A stretch of DNA of 64,000 bases from Macrobrachium rosenbergii (GCF_040412425.1 NC_089763.1:50646587-50710586); one strand, 5' to 3'. Positions 14,625 through 26,264 are shown, numbered from the stretch's first letter. A program made the numbers and translations. Notes: generated by a model from the letters alone, not told the origin.

Positions 14625-15246
14625 TTGATTGACTTTGGCAAACTTCTTCCTCCTTTGGTCAGGGATCCTTTTGTTAAGGCCTTAAGGTTTTTTGCTTCCC
14701 TAGACAAGGCTTTTCTTGATGTGATAGGGGAGTTGTCTCAAGTCATGAGCAACCTCAAAGTTCACAGGAGAGAGCAAACAGGTGCTAGTTTGAGCTTATC
14801 CCTTCGGAAAGATAAAAGACGACAAGCTGTCTGCGTCTATAGTTGCGGAGACTGAGAAAACCGAAAATAGAACTTTTATCCACTAGTCCCAGGCCTCTAA
14901 AGGGGAATCTCCTGCCTCTTCCTCTTCCTTTAAACACTCTTCAGGCAATACTACCTCTTTTTCTAGGTCAACTTAGGAAGGAAGAATGTGTCCTATTGGC
15001 AGCAAGGTTTCAGATCTTGTTCTGCAAAGGGAGGGACATTTAACTCCTCCACTTATGGCAAGAATCTTAAGTCTGATAAAGAATAGCTTCTCAAGCCCTC
15101 GGGTACCTGTGGGTGGCAGGTTGGGCTTCTTCGCTCAAGTGTGGGAATGCTTAGATGTAGACACGTGCAAAGAAGGTACTGCGTGCTTTTGGAAGGGCAT
15201 TGCATTCCTTTCAGGAGTTTGCTGCCTCTTTCAAACTGTCCCATAA
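14625..15246 (+). pseudogene. DIRS element A, gag to RT linker region
   Basis: Short overlapping frames (14625-14855, 14843-15043, 14986-15246) run in the same direction as the RT and lie where DIRS gag C-termini normally sit. No single motif is decisive. The assignment rests on position between gag and RT. Confidence 0.4.
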
Positions 15247-15884
15247 CCTTTCAGTCATACAGAGGCAATGTAGAGAAGAGATGAGTGTTGAATCAGGAAG
15301 TCTCTTCTCTGTTAGAGAAGGTGCAATAGAGGAGATACCGGCTATGTCACCAGGTTTTTACAACAGGCTATTCCTTATTCCAAAGGCCAAAGGAGGTTGG
15401 AGGCTTGTCCTGGATGTGTCCAAGCTCAACCTCTATGTTCAGCTGTCCCCTTTTTCCTTGGAGTTGGCCTCCATGGTCTTAGCCAACTTGGAGAAGGGGC
15501 TATGGATATTTATGGCGAACATGAAAGATGTGTACTTTCATGTCCCCATTCACCAACATTTAAGGAAGTTCCTAAGCTTTGTCTTTGGGGAAAGACATAT
15601 CAATATTTAGCTGTTGGTTTTGTGCTGTCTACACCTCAATTTTTCACCAGGGTGCTATCCCCCATTGCAAAATGGCTTCAATTATCAGGAGTAAAGATAC
15701 TTCTGTACCTGGACAATTGGATTATCATTGCGAGGTCCAGGGAGGGTTGCCTGAGGGCTTAGCAAAAGCCCTAGGCTTACTTATAAACATTGCAAAATCT
15801 TCTCTGGAACTGACACACAGAGTGACCTACCTGGACATGGTGATCAGTTCGGTTCTTTTCAAGGTTTTTCCAACACTTGCTTGA
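15200..15884 (+). pseudogene. DIRS-type reverse transcriptase, element A
   Basis: The frame 15200-15610 carries PGFYNRLFLIPKAKGGWRLV and the following LDVSKLNLY, the DIRS/Ty3-like RT fingers, then FHVPIHQHLRKFL. After a frameshift, 15580-15762 carries FFTRVLSPIAKWLQ and the active-site segment. Canonical YLDD reads YLDN at 15706-15717, so the second Asp of the metal-binding pair is lost. The first-Asp region also reads MANMKDVYFHV instead of the usual DL-x-DAY. The enzyme is therefore dead on two counts. Confidence 0.85.
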
Positions 15885-16199
15885 GTAGACAATCTCTTAT
15901 CAATCATAAGAGAATTCACCTCCTCGGAGAGCATGCGAGCTAAATGCTGGCTGTCTCTCTTAGGTCACATGTCTTCTTTGGAGAGTTAGGCCCTGGTGCT
16001 CAACTACAGATGAAAGTGCTTCAATTGTACTTGAAGAGGCACTATCATAGAGAGACACAGCCAGTCCATGAGTTGATGCTGTGGAGCCAAGAACTGTTCC
16101 CTTAACTCCATTGGTGGATGTCCAAAGAGGTGCCTCTTGCAGGAAAGTCCCTAGAGTCCGATCCCAAGCCTCTCACTGTGTTCAGACACCTCAGATGAG

Positions 16200-16530
16200 G
16201 GTTCAGGTGTAGTTATGGGGAATCAGGTCGCTTCAGGAGTATGGTCACCATTTGAAGCAAGTCTTCACATGAAGTACAAGGGGTTGTTTGCTATCCAGGA
16301 GGGGCTACAGGACCTGGAAAGTGGAATGACCAACAAAGTTTTCTGCCTTCTCGGATAACTCGACATCTCTGGCTTATCTAATTAGAGAAGGGGGATTGAA
16401 GTCAGAAACTTTGGTAGCCATCACCATGGATTTACTCCTCTGGACAGACGAGAGGAGTATGTCCTAATGCCCCAGTTTATGCTTGGTCAAATGAATGTTC
16501 TGGCAGACATGCCAAGTTGTCTGGGACAGG
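16200..16530 (+). pseudogene. RNase H remnant, element A
   Basis: DNSTSLAYLIREGG (about 16345-16390) matches the DNTTAVAYINRQGG block of DIRS RNase H. NVLADMPSCLGQ after 16480 corresponds to its final Asp block. Frames change between these blocks and stops are present. The initial Asp block is not clear. Confidence 0.65.
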
Positions 16531-16947
16531 TCCTCTCCCATGAGAGTTTGCGAGGCAGTTTGGAGAGAGTTTAGCCAACCTCTCTACGATCTCTTTGCAG
16601 CAAAGCTGAATCATTTTCTCCAGTTGTACGTTTCACTAGTTCCGGATTCTCAAGTCTGGGCAGTAGACGCTATGGTTCTAGATTGGACAAACTTATTCAT
16701 ATATGCCTTCCCTCTGCTTCCGCTGTTGAAGTAGGTGCTCAAGAGGTTGAGGGAATCCGGGAACACTCCCATGATTTTGGTGGCCAAGGAGGCATTGGTT
16801 CACAGACCTGGAAATCTCAGTAGAAGTTCCCAGACAGTTATCTTTTTGGACAAATCTTCTTTGACAGGCGGGGACAGGGAAGCTTCACGGAAATATCAAC
16901 TTGCATGGAAACTGTTGACAAGCTCCTCAGCTCTAGATTCTTTTTAA
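16495..16947 (+). pseudogene. DIRS RNase H to recombinase connection domain, element A
   Basis: The frame 16495-16734 contains DLFAAKLNHFLQ, VPDSQVWAVDAM and WTNLFIYAFPLLPLL. This is the typical linker after RNase H in DIRS-like pol, also present in element B. The frame continues after one stop at 16735 with MILVAKEALVHRPGN. Confidence 0.75.
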
Positions 16948-17400
16948 AGTCGTCTAGGTACTCTATCCTCACTGCAAAGAGAAAGTCCACTAATATATTA
17001 TATCAGAAACAGTGGGAGCTATATAGATCATGGTGCAAGTCTAGGGGCATTTCTTGTCTTTGTGCCACCATTGATAATATAATAAAGTTTCTTCGATTCT
17101 TGTGATGTGCCAAATGTTTGTCTTTCACCTGCATCAAAGGCTATAAATCTATACTGGCTTCTGTTTTAAGGCGTACTGGATTGAATATTTTGGAACGATG
17201 CTGCCTTACACGTAGTGTTTGCTCGTTTCAGTTGGAAATGCCAAAGGTTCTGCAAAAGCCATTTTTATGGAACCTGAACATTCAAAATGACACCTTAAGA
17301 GGCACTCCTTTTGAACCCCTGAGAGAGGTTTCTCTCAAGGCTCTTTCTTTGAAAACTCTCTTTCTGGTGGTCTTGGTTTCGGCCAAGAGTAGGTGGATTG
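16905..17400 (+). pseudogene. tyrosine recombinase N-terminal part, element A
   Basis: Frame 16905-17105 contains ILYQKQWELYRSWCKSRGI, the core-binding domain of DIRS recombinases. Frame 17118-17400 continues with CIKGYKSILASVL and TPFEPLREVSLKALSLKTLF. The next expected block, with the first catalytic Arg, is altered (VLVSAKSRW) and the remaining HxxR and Tyr blocks are missing because the element ends at a repeat insertion. The recombinase is inactive. Confidence 0.8.
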
Positions 17401-17618
17401 CAGTCAACCCTCGGTAACGCAGGGGTTAGGGACTACCGCCACCTGCGGTCAGTTGAAATCCATGATAAGTCGGAATCCCCCCCCGCCCCTAAAAATGCTT
17501 ATAACAGCTTATTTTAATAGTTCAAACACCAAATATACCTTAAGCCATCATCCTAAAACACTTTAATATCATTTCAAAATCATCTTGCAACATTACTGTA
17601 CCTGTTAAAATACATATA

Positions 17619-17877
17619 CAGGCAGTCCCCAGTTAACAGTGGGCTTGGTTAACGGCGATCCGGTTTTATGGCGCTTGTGTAGCAATGAAAATTGGCAATT
17701 TTTAGCGCAGAAAATCGCCGATTTCCGCTTATCGGCGCCAATAATTGGGTATTGGCACCGATACATACCTAACAGAGGCGCAGATAACCGAAAATTGGTG
17801 CTTTTCGGTTAGCAGCGATTTTCGGTTATCATCACACCCTCAGAAACGGAACCCCGCCGATAACCGGGGACTGCCTG
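17619..17877. mobile_element. CAGGCA-type MITE
   Basis: A 259-bp element, from CAGGCAGTCCCCAGTTAAC to AACCGGGGACTGCCTG, with TA on both sides. The interior holds further short inverted motifs of the family. Confidence 0.85.
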
Positions 17878-18053
17878 TATGGCTTACAGCTACGTGTGAA
17901 CACACTACAACTGTTACTGTACTCTTACCAAGGCGAAAACTAATCAAGTTATCCTTATATTCAGGCACGTACATTTTCTTTCATACAGTAGTATTCAAGC
18001 CTTACCTTTTTCTGTTAATGCAGATATGGATGACACTGGTACATTCTCGAGTA

Positions 18054-18412
18054 CAGTAAACCCCCCGTAATTACATGGGGATGTGTACTGCAACCCTCCC
18101 CCCCACGAATAGCTAAAATCTGTGAATACTTAAAACCCCTCTAGAAACACTTAGAACTGCCTATTTTGATAGTTTAAACACAAAAAAAAACTCTAAAAAT
18201 GCTTATGCCTGAGTATTTTAATAGTTTTATCACAGCAAGTGCATTAAGTCATGAAAATGATATGAAAATACAGTCATTAGTGAATATTTCTCAGTGAAAA
18301 ATACTGCGAATGGGCGAATTTTCCGCGAATAATGTGTAGATACATTCCACAGAGAAATCCGCGAATACGTGAGTCGGCGAATAGTGAGACTGTGAGTATG
18401 GGGGGTTTACTG
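18054..18412. mobile_element. CAGTAAACCCCCC-type MITE
   Basis: A 359-bp element beginning CAGTAAACCCCCCGTAA and ending GGGGGGTTTACTG, flanked by TA. The interior contains TGCGAATGGGCGAATTTTCC-like blocks. Partial relatives occur near 21180-21340 and 42000-42180. Confidence 0.85.
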
Positions 18413-18680
18413 TACAGAGAACAGTTAAGTACTGTGCCTAAATACTGTATTTAAATATGCATTGAAAAAATTTACGAAATAATGAGAAGTTTTAAGATTA
18501 TGTAAATCATACGGATACCAGTGATGAATGTTGATTGAAGATGATGATGAATTAGCTGTGCAGTCATGAGCTTTGTGTTTGGAATTTTCGGGGGGGGTGG
18601 TTTTGGAACAAACATTTTTAAGAAAAAAAAAATATTGTACATTTTATTGATATTTGAGTGTGTTTGCATTAATATTAATA

Positions 18681-19008
18681 CAGGCAGTACCCGGTTATCG
18701 GCAGGGGTTCCATTCTGAGGGTGTGATGATATCTGAAAATTGGTGATTTTCAATGCTTTTTTGGCGATTTTCGGGGATTATCTGCGCTGAAAAGCTCTGA
18801 TTTTCGGTTATTGGCGCCTCTGTTAGGTATGTATTGGTGCCAGTACCCAATTATTGGTGCTGATAAGCGGAAATCGGCGATTTTTGGTGCCGAAAATTGC
18901 TGTTTTTCATCGCTGGACAAGCGCTGTAAAACCAGATCTCCGTTAACCGAGCCCGCTGTTAACCGAGCCTGCCGTTAACCGAGCCTGCCGTTAACCGGGG
19001 ACTGCCTG
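18681..19008. mobile_element. CAGGCA-type MITE with internal tandem repeat
   Basis: A 328-bp element with TA on both flanks, beginning CAGGCAGTACCCGGTTATC and ending AACCGGGGACTGCCTG. Near its right end a 16-bp unit around GTTAACCGAGCCTGCC is repeated about three times, so it also serves as a small minisatellite seed. Confidence 0.85.
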
Positions 19009-19437
19009 TATTTGAAAATTAGTAAATCATATTTATCATAAAAAATGTACTGTATTCAATCACGAAATTACAGTTAAATGAAAATAGAACGACAGGACAG
19101 GTTCAGCAGATGTAAACAAACCTAACATTTCGTTCAGAGGTAGTCCCGTATTTCTACAAACTACCCATGTATTTTAGGTATTCTCTAATATCACCTTAGA
19201 ACACTCTAATATCATTTCAAAATCATCTTACAATACAGCAAAATATCAATAAAATGTACAGTATGCGCAGTACACAATGCACAAAATATCAATGTTGTTA
19301 TGCTCAGTACCCTGTGTATATGATGCACAAATGATCCAGCATATGTGCCCAGCTTCCCAGTTCACAAATATTCCTCTACTGTGCATGTGTTGCGTATTGA
19401 TGATGACTTTGCGTATCTTTTTGAATTGTGTCCTAAG

Positions 19438-19680
19438 ATGCCTCCTAAATGCCATGCTTTTTCTAAGGCTTCTGGCAAAGAGCCTAAGTGTCAGAGGAAG
19501 GTCACAACACTCCTTGGTGGAGATGAAGTCGGCACCCTCGTTGATGCTAACTCTGACCCCTTGACAGACCAGGATTTGGAAGAGCTGACGAAGTCTGTCA
19601 GCGAGGAAGAAGATGCAGCAGGTTCAGGGGATGGGGACAAGCAGGAGGAGGATGAGACCATTTCCACCCTAGCCCGTTGA
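19438..19680 (+). pseudogene. internally deleted Tigger-like transposase remnant
   Basis: The 81-codon frame starts MPPKCHAFSKASGKEPKCQR, close to the conserved beginning of Tigger/pogo transposases. After KVTTL it jumps to a C-terminal acidic segment (DANSDPLTDQDLEELTKSVS, then a Glu/Asp-rich run). The DNA-binding CENP-B-like domain and the DDE core are missing, so an internal deletion fused both ends. It probably belongs to the non-autonomous element that begins at 17401. Confidence 0.7.
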
Positions 19681-19689
19681 AGGTAATAC

Positions 19690-22100
19690 TGTGTATTCAG
19701 GGGAAGGACTTCCACTGCATGTGGTGCTGTAGGAGACCACCCCTGACCATACAATTCCTGTTGGGCTCCACCTCTTCCTTTGCCTTTTATAGGCATTCCA
19801 GGAGTTGCTTTTCCTTTTCCTCGGTACGAGCATCTTTGAATGCTTCGAAAGAGATTCTTTTGCTGCTGTTATCCTTCTGTTTTTGAGAGAATCCTTTAGG
19901 GATGATTGGAGGCTTATGTGACTTTGAGTCATAACAAACCTTCTTTGGTTTAGGAAAAGGAAACTCTAGAATCCTTTGCTTCCTGGATTCCATTTTTCTA
20001 AGGAGAGCGTATACAATTCTGTTGTCGGGCTTGTTCATCAAGTTGAGCCACAACAAACTCCTCAAAAAGGTCTTGATAAAAGGGGGTAGAATGTAATAAG
20101 GAGGTTACTTTGGGAAATAACATATTGGAGTCTGCCAATGTTTCCATGTGAGCCTTTATGCGACACTAGAAAATCATGGATTGCTCCCCATAGGATCTGC
20201 ATAAATGATTTGGCCACAACAGCAAGTATTTTTTTGGAAGATTCTGGAAACCTTCTAAGGGCAACTTCCAGCATATTAGTAGAGGTTATGATACTGGCAT
20301 GAAATTCAGCCAAGGCTGTCCACTCTGAGATTTTTCTCATGGGGGTCCCAACTGCTGAGTAGTCACATCCAGAGGGAGCTTTTTCCTTTCAAAAGGAAGG
20401 ACAAGTGTTGCCCATTCTTTAGTAGAATTATCAGACACTGGGATGACAGAGGCAAATTGATTTAATTTTGCCATTGCCTCTTGTTTCCCAGTTACACAAA
20501 ATTCTGAAAATCTGCCTTCACATGATTAATTATTTTAAAGGTGAAGGGACAGAAAGCTGGGGTTACCTGGTGAGCATGCTGGGTCTTATCCAAAATGGAT
20601 GTAGAACTCCATTTTCCATTAACCTAGTAAAGGGTTTCTTCTATGGCTTTCAGTGCTATATGTATTCATAGGTAGGATAACTGTCTCCTTCGGCAGTTTC
20701 TCAGTGCGTACTGAAGGAGGGGACGAGGTGCCATCCTGTATTAGGAAACGCTGCTTTGTCTCAAAATGCTATATGTTCAACTTCAATCACAGTTTTCCTT
20801 TCATTAATAAGATACTGTATTTACCATCAGGAGAAACAATACACATTGAGGCATCGTGCCAGGGATTGGCAGTATCATCAGGAGTGGTTACTGGAGCCCC
20901 TACTATCTTTTGGTTTGAAATTTTGTAGGCCAAACTGGCTGTATTATTGCTACCAGTCCGAGCTCTGACACCAAACTCTACCCAAGCAGATTGTGAAGCC
21001 ACTTTATTCTTTTGGTTAAAGGCCGAGAAATTCTTATGCCTTACATGTAATTTTGTGTCCAGGATTGACCTGGTTTCCTCTTTGGATTCATGGATAACAT
21101 CTCTGATATATTGACTTTCAGTAGCAAGGACATCCTGTTTTATCATAAAAACTGTATACTGTATTTAGTTACAAAAATAAGATGAAAATACAGTAATTAG
21201 TGAATATTGCTCTATGAAAAAATCTACGAATTAGTGAATTTTCCGTGATATATTTGGAGATATGTTCCAGAGAAAAATCTGCTGTTAACTGAAGACGCGA
21301 ACACTGAACCACAGTATAGCAGGGGTCCACTATGCAAGCAATATCATCATTGGTAGGATTTTTACATAATGGGGCAGAACTATCTTTTTTGGCATCCTTG
21401 CATGCTAAGAGTGATGTCAAGGCCAAAGCTCCTCCGAGTTTTCTCTGTCCCCTCTCTGGCAATACTAACTCTGGAGGAAGAAGAGCTACTTTAATGCACT
21501 GTTAGGGCTCTGAGGATTTATATGTCCTGTCTTAAACCATCAAGGAAGCAGTGTAAGAATCTATTTTGCTCTGTTAGGGCTTTCTTAATTAATTCCTTAA
21601 TCCTGGAGTCACACCAGGCAGTGTCTCCACAGGTTTGTACCTTATTAAAGGTGAAACTGCATGATGTCAGAGCGGTTGGTAACTCTTTCTAGGCTGTCTA
21701 GCTTTGGCAGAGCAGTGGAAGTGTAGCTTTGTGTTCGATTCTAACTACTTGAGGACGTCAAGATCCAGTATGAAGACTGCCTTACATTAGCACCTTTAGT
21801 TTCAGCACGGGAGATTATCTCCTAGTCTTTCCTTTATGTGTTACAAACAAGTAAAAGTTCTTTCCGAGTTTGAACATGGTATTTTACTCTACCTTTGTTT
21901 TTAATCATTTTGCAAAGTCATTCACTTTGTTTTCTCTTAGATGAGGGCAAACAAAGTCTTTTTTTAGAGCAAATAATGTTTGTCTTATGTTGCAGAGCCA
22001 TTGCTCCTAACTGGAAAAAGCTACCTTGAGCTGATTAAGTACCGATTTTTCTTCCAAATTGTTCTTGTTGTTTTGGGTGTGAGGTGCCACAGCAACTCAG
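19690..22100 (-). pseudogene. DIRS-like gag fragment E
   Basis: Minus-strand frames at 21169-21462, 20787-21146, 20062-20340 and 19787-20065 run in gag order. NPWHDASMCIVSPDGKY parallels NPWRLALYAPEHEG of element B. MPERGQRKLGGALALTSLL and the basic tail (KMESRKQRILEFPFPKPKK) also fit DIRS gag. A partial CAGTAAACCCC-family MITE (about 21146-21340) interrupts it. There is no RT, RNase H or recombinase. The left end meets the Tigger nest. Confidence 0.6.
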
Positions 22101-22439
22101 TTAAGTAGGTGATAAATCTTTAGGGATCGTGGTTTAGTTATGGTGGTTGTAATTCCCGTCAGCTCTGCAGGCCTGAGGCACAGAGGCCTAATTGTTATTC
22201 TGAGTTTCACAATTAACAGCCAATGGACATATTTAGGGTCCATGTTTCACCTCCTATGATAGTGGACCTCGCTTGATGGTGATCCTCATCCAACAAGTAC
22301 TTGCCGTGGGATCATATTCATCAGGTAAGCAGCGGTGAGGATATTCCTAATATCTGATAATGTGGTTTGTTTTGTTTTTTAAGAAAGTTTCTTGTGTGTT
22401 GTCTCCCAAGATAAGTAGAGTCTATAGCTTTTTATGTCG

Positions 22440-23970
22440 ACGTAGTATCTTTGTGTATGAGCGCAGGCTTAGTAATACAGTGCCTGCTCCAAGGAGTGGC
22501 ATTTCTGCAGACTGCAATAACTACAGGCCAATCTCTGTTCTCCTTATGCTCTCCAAAATTGCTGAAGAACTTATTTCTAAGCCACTGTATAAATATGTGG
22601 AATCTAAAGGACTGTTAGATGATAGTCAGTATGCATACAGGAAGCAGTTAGGTACCTGTGATGCTCTTTTAGATTTTACATGCCATTTGCAAGGGAACTT
22701 TGATGAGGGTTTTAAGTGCAGCATAATTCAAATAGATTTCGGTGTTGCTTTCGATTCAGCAAATCACAGGGCTCTTATTTATAAACTTAGGAATCTTGTA
22801 GTGGGTGGATATATTTTAGGATTACTTCAAGATTTCCTTACAGGTAGGTAGCAGCAAGTTGCTGTGGACAGGATCTTTAGTGAACCAAGACCTATTGTGT
22901 CTGGAGTTCCCAGGGTAGTGTTCTTGGTCCACTGTTATTTTTAGCGTGTACAAGTGATATGGTTGTTGGCCTGGAAAACAATGTTGTTCAGTATGCCAGT
23001 GATGCAGCACTTGTTGGTGTATTAAAGTCTCTTCTTATGAGAAATGTAGCTGCCCTCAGCCTCAGTTGAGACATGGATCGGATCAGGGAATGGTGTAGTC
23101 AGTGGGATATGAGGCTGAACTCCAGTAAAACGAAAACACTGTTGATTAGCAGATCTCGTACAGATTTTTCAACTCATCCTCCCCTTCAGGTGGATGGGGC
23201 TGCTGAATGAGTCTGAAGCTGTAACCATTCTATCTAAATGTAACTTTTGACTCACATCTAACTTTTGAGAAACATCTAATGAAAGTTTCAGCAAATGCCA
23301 CACGAAAGTTAGGTATTGTTCGTAAGGTCTCATATATTTATAACATTGATAAAATCAGTGCATCTTGTTTTAGGTCATTTGTATATCCTTTTAATAGAAT
23401 ATTGTTCTCCGATGTGGATGTCTGCTTCTGCCAGAGATTTATCTCTTAGTGGTTTGTGGTGGTAGGTTTGTCCCTTAATAGTTGTAGTTATGACTTGGAC
23501 CATCAATGGATGGTCTCTTGTTTGTCACTTTTTCATAAGTTGTATTTCAGCAGAGATCTTTCACATTAACAATTGAACCTTGATCCCCCTTTATCTGCCG
23601 AGAGCAACCAAATTTACTGAACAGCAGCACCAGTATGCAGTAACTGCCTTGCTGTTGAACTTCTCAGTTTCAGAGGTCCTTTATTCCTCACACTGTTGGA
23701 CTGTGGAACAGCCTCAGAAGTTCAAGCGAAGATGCAGTGCGTTACTACTCTAATACGATTCTTCTTCCATTTTGATACATTTTTATCTATTTACTGTTTT
23801 TTTTCTTTTTTAGTAAGTGGGATCATTTCTTTCTGTATTTCCCTTTACTTCCTCTCACTTCTTCCTAATGAGCACCATATTCTTTGGAAGCTTGAATTCA
23901 AGTCAGTGACCCCTGTAGGCTTGTTCCATATGAATAGGTTTCATCTACTGAATAATAATAATAATAATAA
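22440..23970 (+). mobile_element. non-LTR retrotransposon (LINE), 5'-truncated
   Basis: The fragment begins inside the reverse transcriptase, continues to a C-terminal region ending FTEQQHQY-like and HTVGLWNSL-like blocks near 23600-23720, and ends in an AAT microsatellite at 23948-23970. 5' truncation and a simple-repeat tail are typical of LINE insertions. The clade is probably Jockey/CR1-like; this is inferred from motif spelling only. Confidence 0.75.
22462..23480 (+). pseudogene. LINE reverse transcriptase
   Basis: The frame 22360-22851 contains CNNYRPISVLLMLSKIAEEL, YAYRKQLGTCDALL and IQIDFGVAFDSANHRAL, the classic LINE RT blocks 1-4. After stops and shifts, GVPRVVFLVHCYF matches the GVPQGSVLGPLLF block. 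The catalytic box reads YASD at 22992-23003, where YADD is expected. Further downstream TFEKHLMKVSANATRKLGIV matches the region after the RT core. The loss of one Asp plus frameshifts make it inactive. Confidence 0.82.
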
Positions 23971-24070
23971 TGTGTGTAATAAAAATCAACAATTACATAT
24001 TAAATATGTTACCATGTAATTGTAGATTTTATTACAGATTGTTTTTCATGAAATTGTGAATCTCTCAGCA

Positions 24071-24101
<31 letters not shown>

Positions 24102-24102
24102 A
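23948..24102. repeat. (AAT)n microsatellites flanking DIRS element B
   Basis: Two AAT runs (23948-23970 and 24074-24102) separated by about 100 bp. A third run follows the other end of element B at 34671-34697. The first is the LINE tail. Confidence 0.85.
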
Positions 24103-24416
24103 GGGGATTTTGACAAAGGAAAAATCTATTTCTGGAGAGGGGACCGTGTCACCCGGTGAAAAAGTCCATTCAGCACTTATTTCTAGGTAATTCCGTTGCT
24201 AGATACCAGAGAAAGCTAAATGAAACGCTAGAGTTACTACCCCAGAGCGAGCTCCATTAGATGGAGTCGTGTATGGAAAAGGGTGAACTATATAAACACG
24301 GAACCTTATCCTATAGAGATCCCAAAGTCAAAAGTCCCACTGAGAGGTGCCGTTACAAACCCATGCACCACTCGCGGACTGTACACAAATCACCGCTAGC
24401 CACATTCCATGAAAGC
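24101..24416. repeat. 3' inverted terminal repeat of DIRS B
   Basis: Bases 24141-24416 match the reverse complement of 34391-34672 and of 32029-32308 almost throughout. The outer 40 bp (24101-24140) have no counterpart at the right end but are copied in the ICR. Confidence 0.88.
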
Positions 24417-24473
24417 ACCACCCCACTAGAATGATGTTTACTATGGGGGGGAGACAACATACGACAGGGGTGG

Positions 24474-24568
24474 GTCACCGGGTGACATGGTCCCCTCTTC
24501 AGAAATAGATTTTTCCTTTGTCAAAATCCCTTTTCTGGATCGGGTCCCGTGTCAGCTGGTGAAAAATT
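24474..24568. repeat. internal complementary region (ICR) of DIRS B
   Basis: Bases 24474-24532 are the reverse complement of the outermost left end (24101-24163). They are joined directly to 24533-24568, which match the reverse complement of the outermost right end (34639-34672). This is the junction sequence predicted when the two termini of a DIRS element are circularised. Size (about 95 bp) and position next to the 3' ITR fit known DIRS elements. Confidence 0.85.
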
Positions 24569-24885
24569 AACAGAGAAATAAATATCATTCTTATACTGTA
24601 AGAGATAACAAAATGTAAGAGGAACAGAAGACCAAAGGTCCACCAAACAATTTAATTGCTAGCAATAATAACAAGTAATGTACAAATGGAACTGGTGGGA
24701 GCTTAAAATTAACATGACAATGTAAAAATATACTTAAACAAAATAAATATACAAAACTGTAAACATTATAACATAAATGTGTCACTTGGACAAAAATACA
24801 GATAACACGGTCAGGGGATATGGTCAAGGCACGCCTGACTGAAATGACTGTAAGGGGATAACTGAGGCAGTGGAGGAAGAATTGA

Positions 24886-25900
24886 CTAGGAATCAGAAAG
24901 GGTTCTAGAGGGAGGGACAACATTCCCTGCCGCGACTGTTGAGAATTTAAGGGCTTCTAAGGATTTCAAATAGTGACGTTTGAAAACTAAGGGTGACTTC
25001 CAACCAGTGTACTTGGTAAGATCCATGAAATTCATGTAATGGAAGTAGTTAATGGAGGTGGCCACAGCCCTAATATCATGAACTCTTGGGACTGAGTCAG
25101 GATTAGCCTGTTTGATGAAGTATAGGATTTGTTGTCTAATAGCAGGCATAGAGATATCACCCCCCCTTCTCTGATAAAGAGAGGCCCAGATGAGATGTGA
25201 GAGGACCTGTCTAAATAAGCCCTCAATGTATGAACTGGACATAGGGACAGGTCTTGAGGAAGGGGGAGAATTTTCCAAGGCGACCACCTATTTTGCGGAT
25301 CTTCATTTTTGGCCAGGAATTTAGGGTGAGGAATCAGCAAAACCTCCCCTGATGGAAGGAAGTCAACATGGTTTCCCTAGAGAGTGCAGACAGCTCTGAA
25401 ATTCTAGCACCCGAAGCTAGGCTGACTAAGAACAATGTTTTTCTCAACAAGGAAAGGTAGGGACAAGACTGATTGTCGATATCTGAAGCTAATTTCAACA
25501 CGTCATTCAAAAACCAGGAAACCGTATGTGGACGGATTACTGGTCTCAGCCGTGCACAGGCCTTAGGGATGGAAGAAAAGTAAGGATCTGTGAGGTCAAT
25601 TTTGAAACCGTACAAAAATACTTTCCGTAAAGCCGACTTGACTGTAGTAACAGTACTGGAGGCTAAACCCTTTTCAAAAAGTGACCTAAAAAAGGAGATT
25701 GCCAAATTTATGGTCATTACTGTAGCATCAGATTCCTTCAAAAAGAGTGCTAGCTTCTTAACTGCTGAGTCATACTGCCGTAAAGTAGAGACCCGCTTAT
25801 CTGATTCCAAGAACATGGTATTAATAGGATCAACATTAGCATCCCTCTGAGCCACAAATTTCATAAAGTCCACAAAGCCAGGGCATTTTGAATTCTTGAG
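24886..25900 (-). pseudogene. DIRS tyrosine recombinase, element B
   Basis: The N-terminal core-binding domain (TLRQYDSAVKKLALFLKESD) is followed by a catalytic domain. ASGARISELSAL carries the first Arg. A frameshift near 25335 leads to KILPLPQDLSLCPVHTLRAY and another near 25200 to the last frame (24886-25287). There HDIR at 25069-25080 supplies the His-x-x-Arg pair, and FKRHYLKS supplies the nucleophilic Tyr at 24970-24972. All recognisable catalytic residues survive although two frameshifts break the frame. The role is integration of the circular DNA intermediate. Confidence 0.87.
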
Positions 25901-26264
25901 GAAGCTGACACAGTCTGAGTTTGTACTACCTGTGTCAGTTTTGGACTGGGGATTTGGATGTGGCGAAGTTTCAGTTCCAGCAGAAGTGGAAACCAGTTGC
26001 TCTTTGGCCAGTAGGGAGCCACTAGAGCTACTTGACCCTTGAATGTCCTGAGTTTGTGAAGGACCTTTAACAACAAGTTTACCGGAGGGAACAGATAAAT
26101 CTTCTTCCACCTGTTCCAATCCAATGACATTGCGTCCGTGGAGAGAGCTTGAGGGTCCAGGTTGGGAGCCACATAATGAGGGAGTTTGTTGTTGAGCTTG
26201 GTTGCAAACAAATGTACCTCCAGGCCCGGAACTTGGTTGCAGATCCAATTGAAGGAGTCCCTGT
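25861..26264 (-). pseudogene. connection domain between RNase H and recombinase, element B
   Basis: The frame 26778-25861 carries FNWICNQVPGLEVHLFATKL, YVAPNLDPQALSTDAMSLDW and VALVAPYWPKSNWFPLLLEL. This is the same linker as in element A and typical of DIRS pol. The RNase H upstream is in a different frame, so a frameshift lies near 26270. Confidence 0.78.

Larger units (their letters stand above)
12380..17400 (+). mobile_element. DIRS-like retrotransposon A, decayed and 3'-truncated
   Basis: In order: a terminal-repeat-like leader, gag-like frames, a DIRS-type reverse transcriptase, RNase H, the linker domain and the first part of a tyrosine recombinase. Reading frames are broken many times. 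The 3' end of the recombinase, the internal complementary region and the right terminal repeat are missing. The sequence stops at about 17400, where a CAGTCAACCCTCGG repeat end begins. DIRS elements replicate through a circular intermediate and integrate with a tyrosine recombinase, not an integrase. Confidence 0.85.
17401..19690. mobile_element. nest of pogo/Tigger-type repeats
   Basis: A CAG-ended terminus (CAGTCAACCCTCGGTAACG) begins at 17401, inside the recombinase of DIRS A. Internal unique-like segments near 17520-17610 and 19195-19230 share TTTAATATCATTTCAAAATCATCTT-like blocks, suggesting tandem or duplicated pieces of one element. Three complete MITEs and a transposase remnant lie inside. 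The right boundary is not resolved. Confidence 0.5.
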
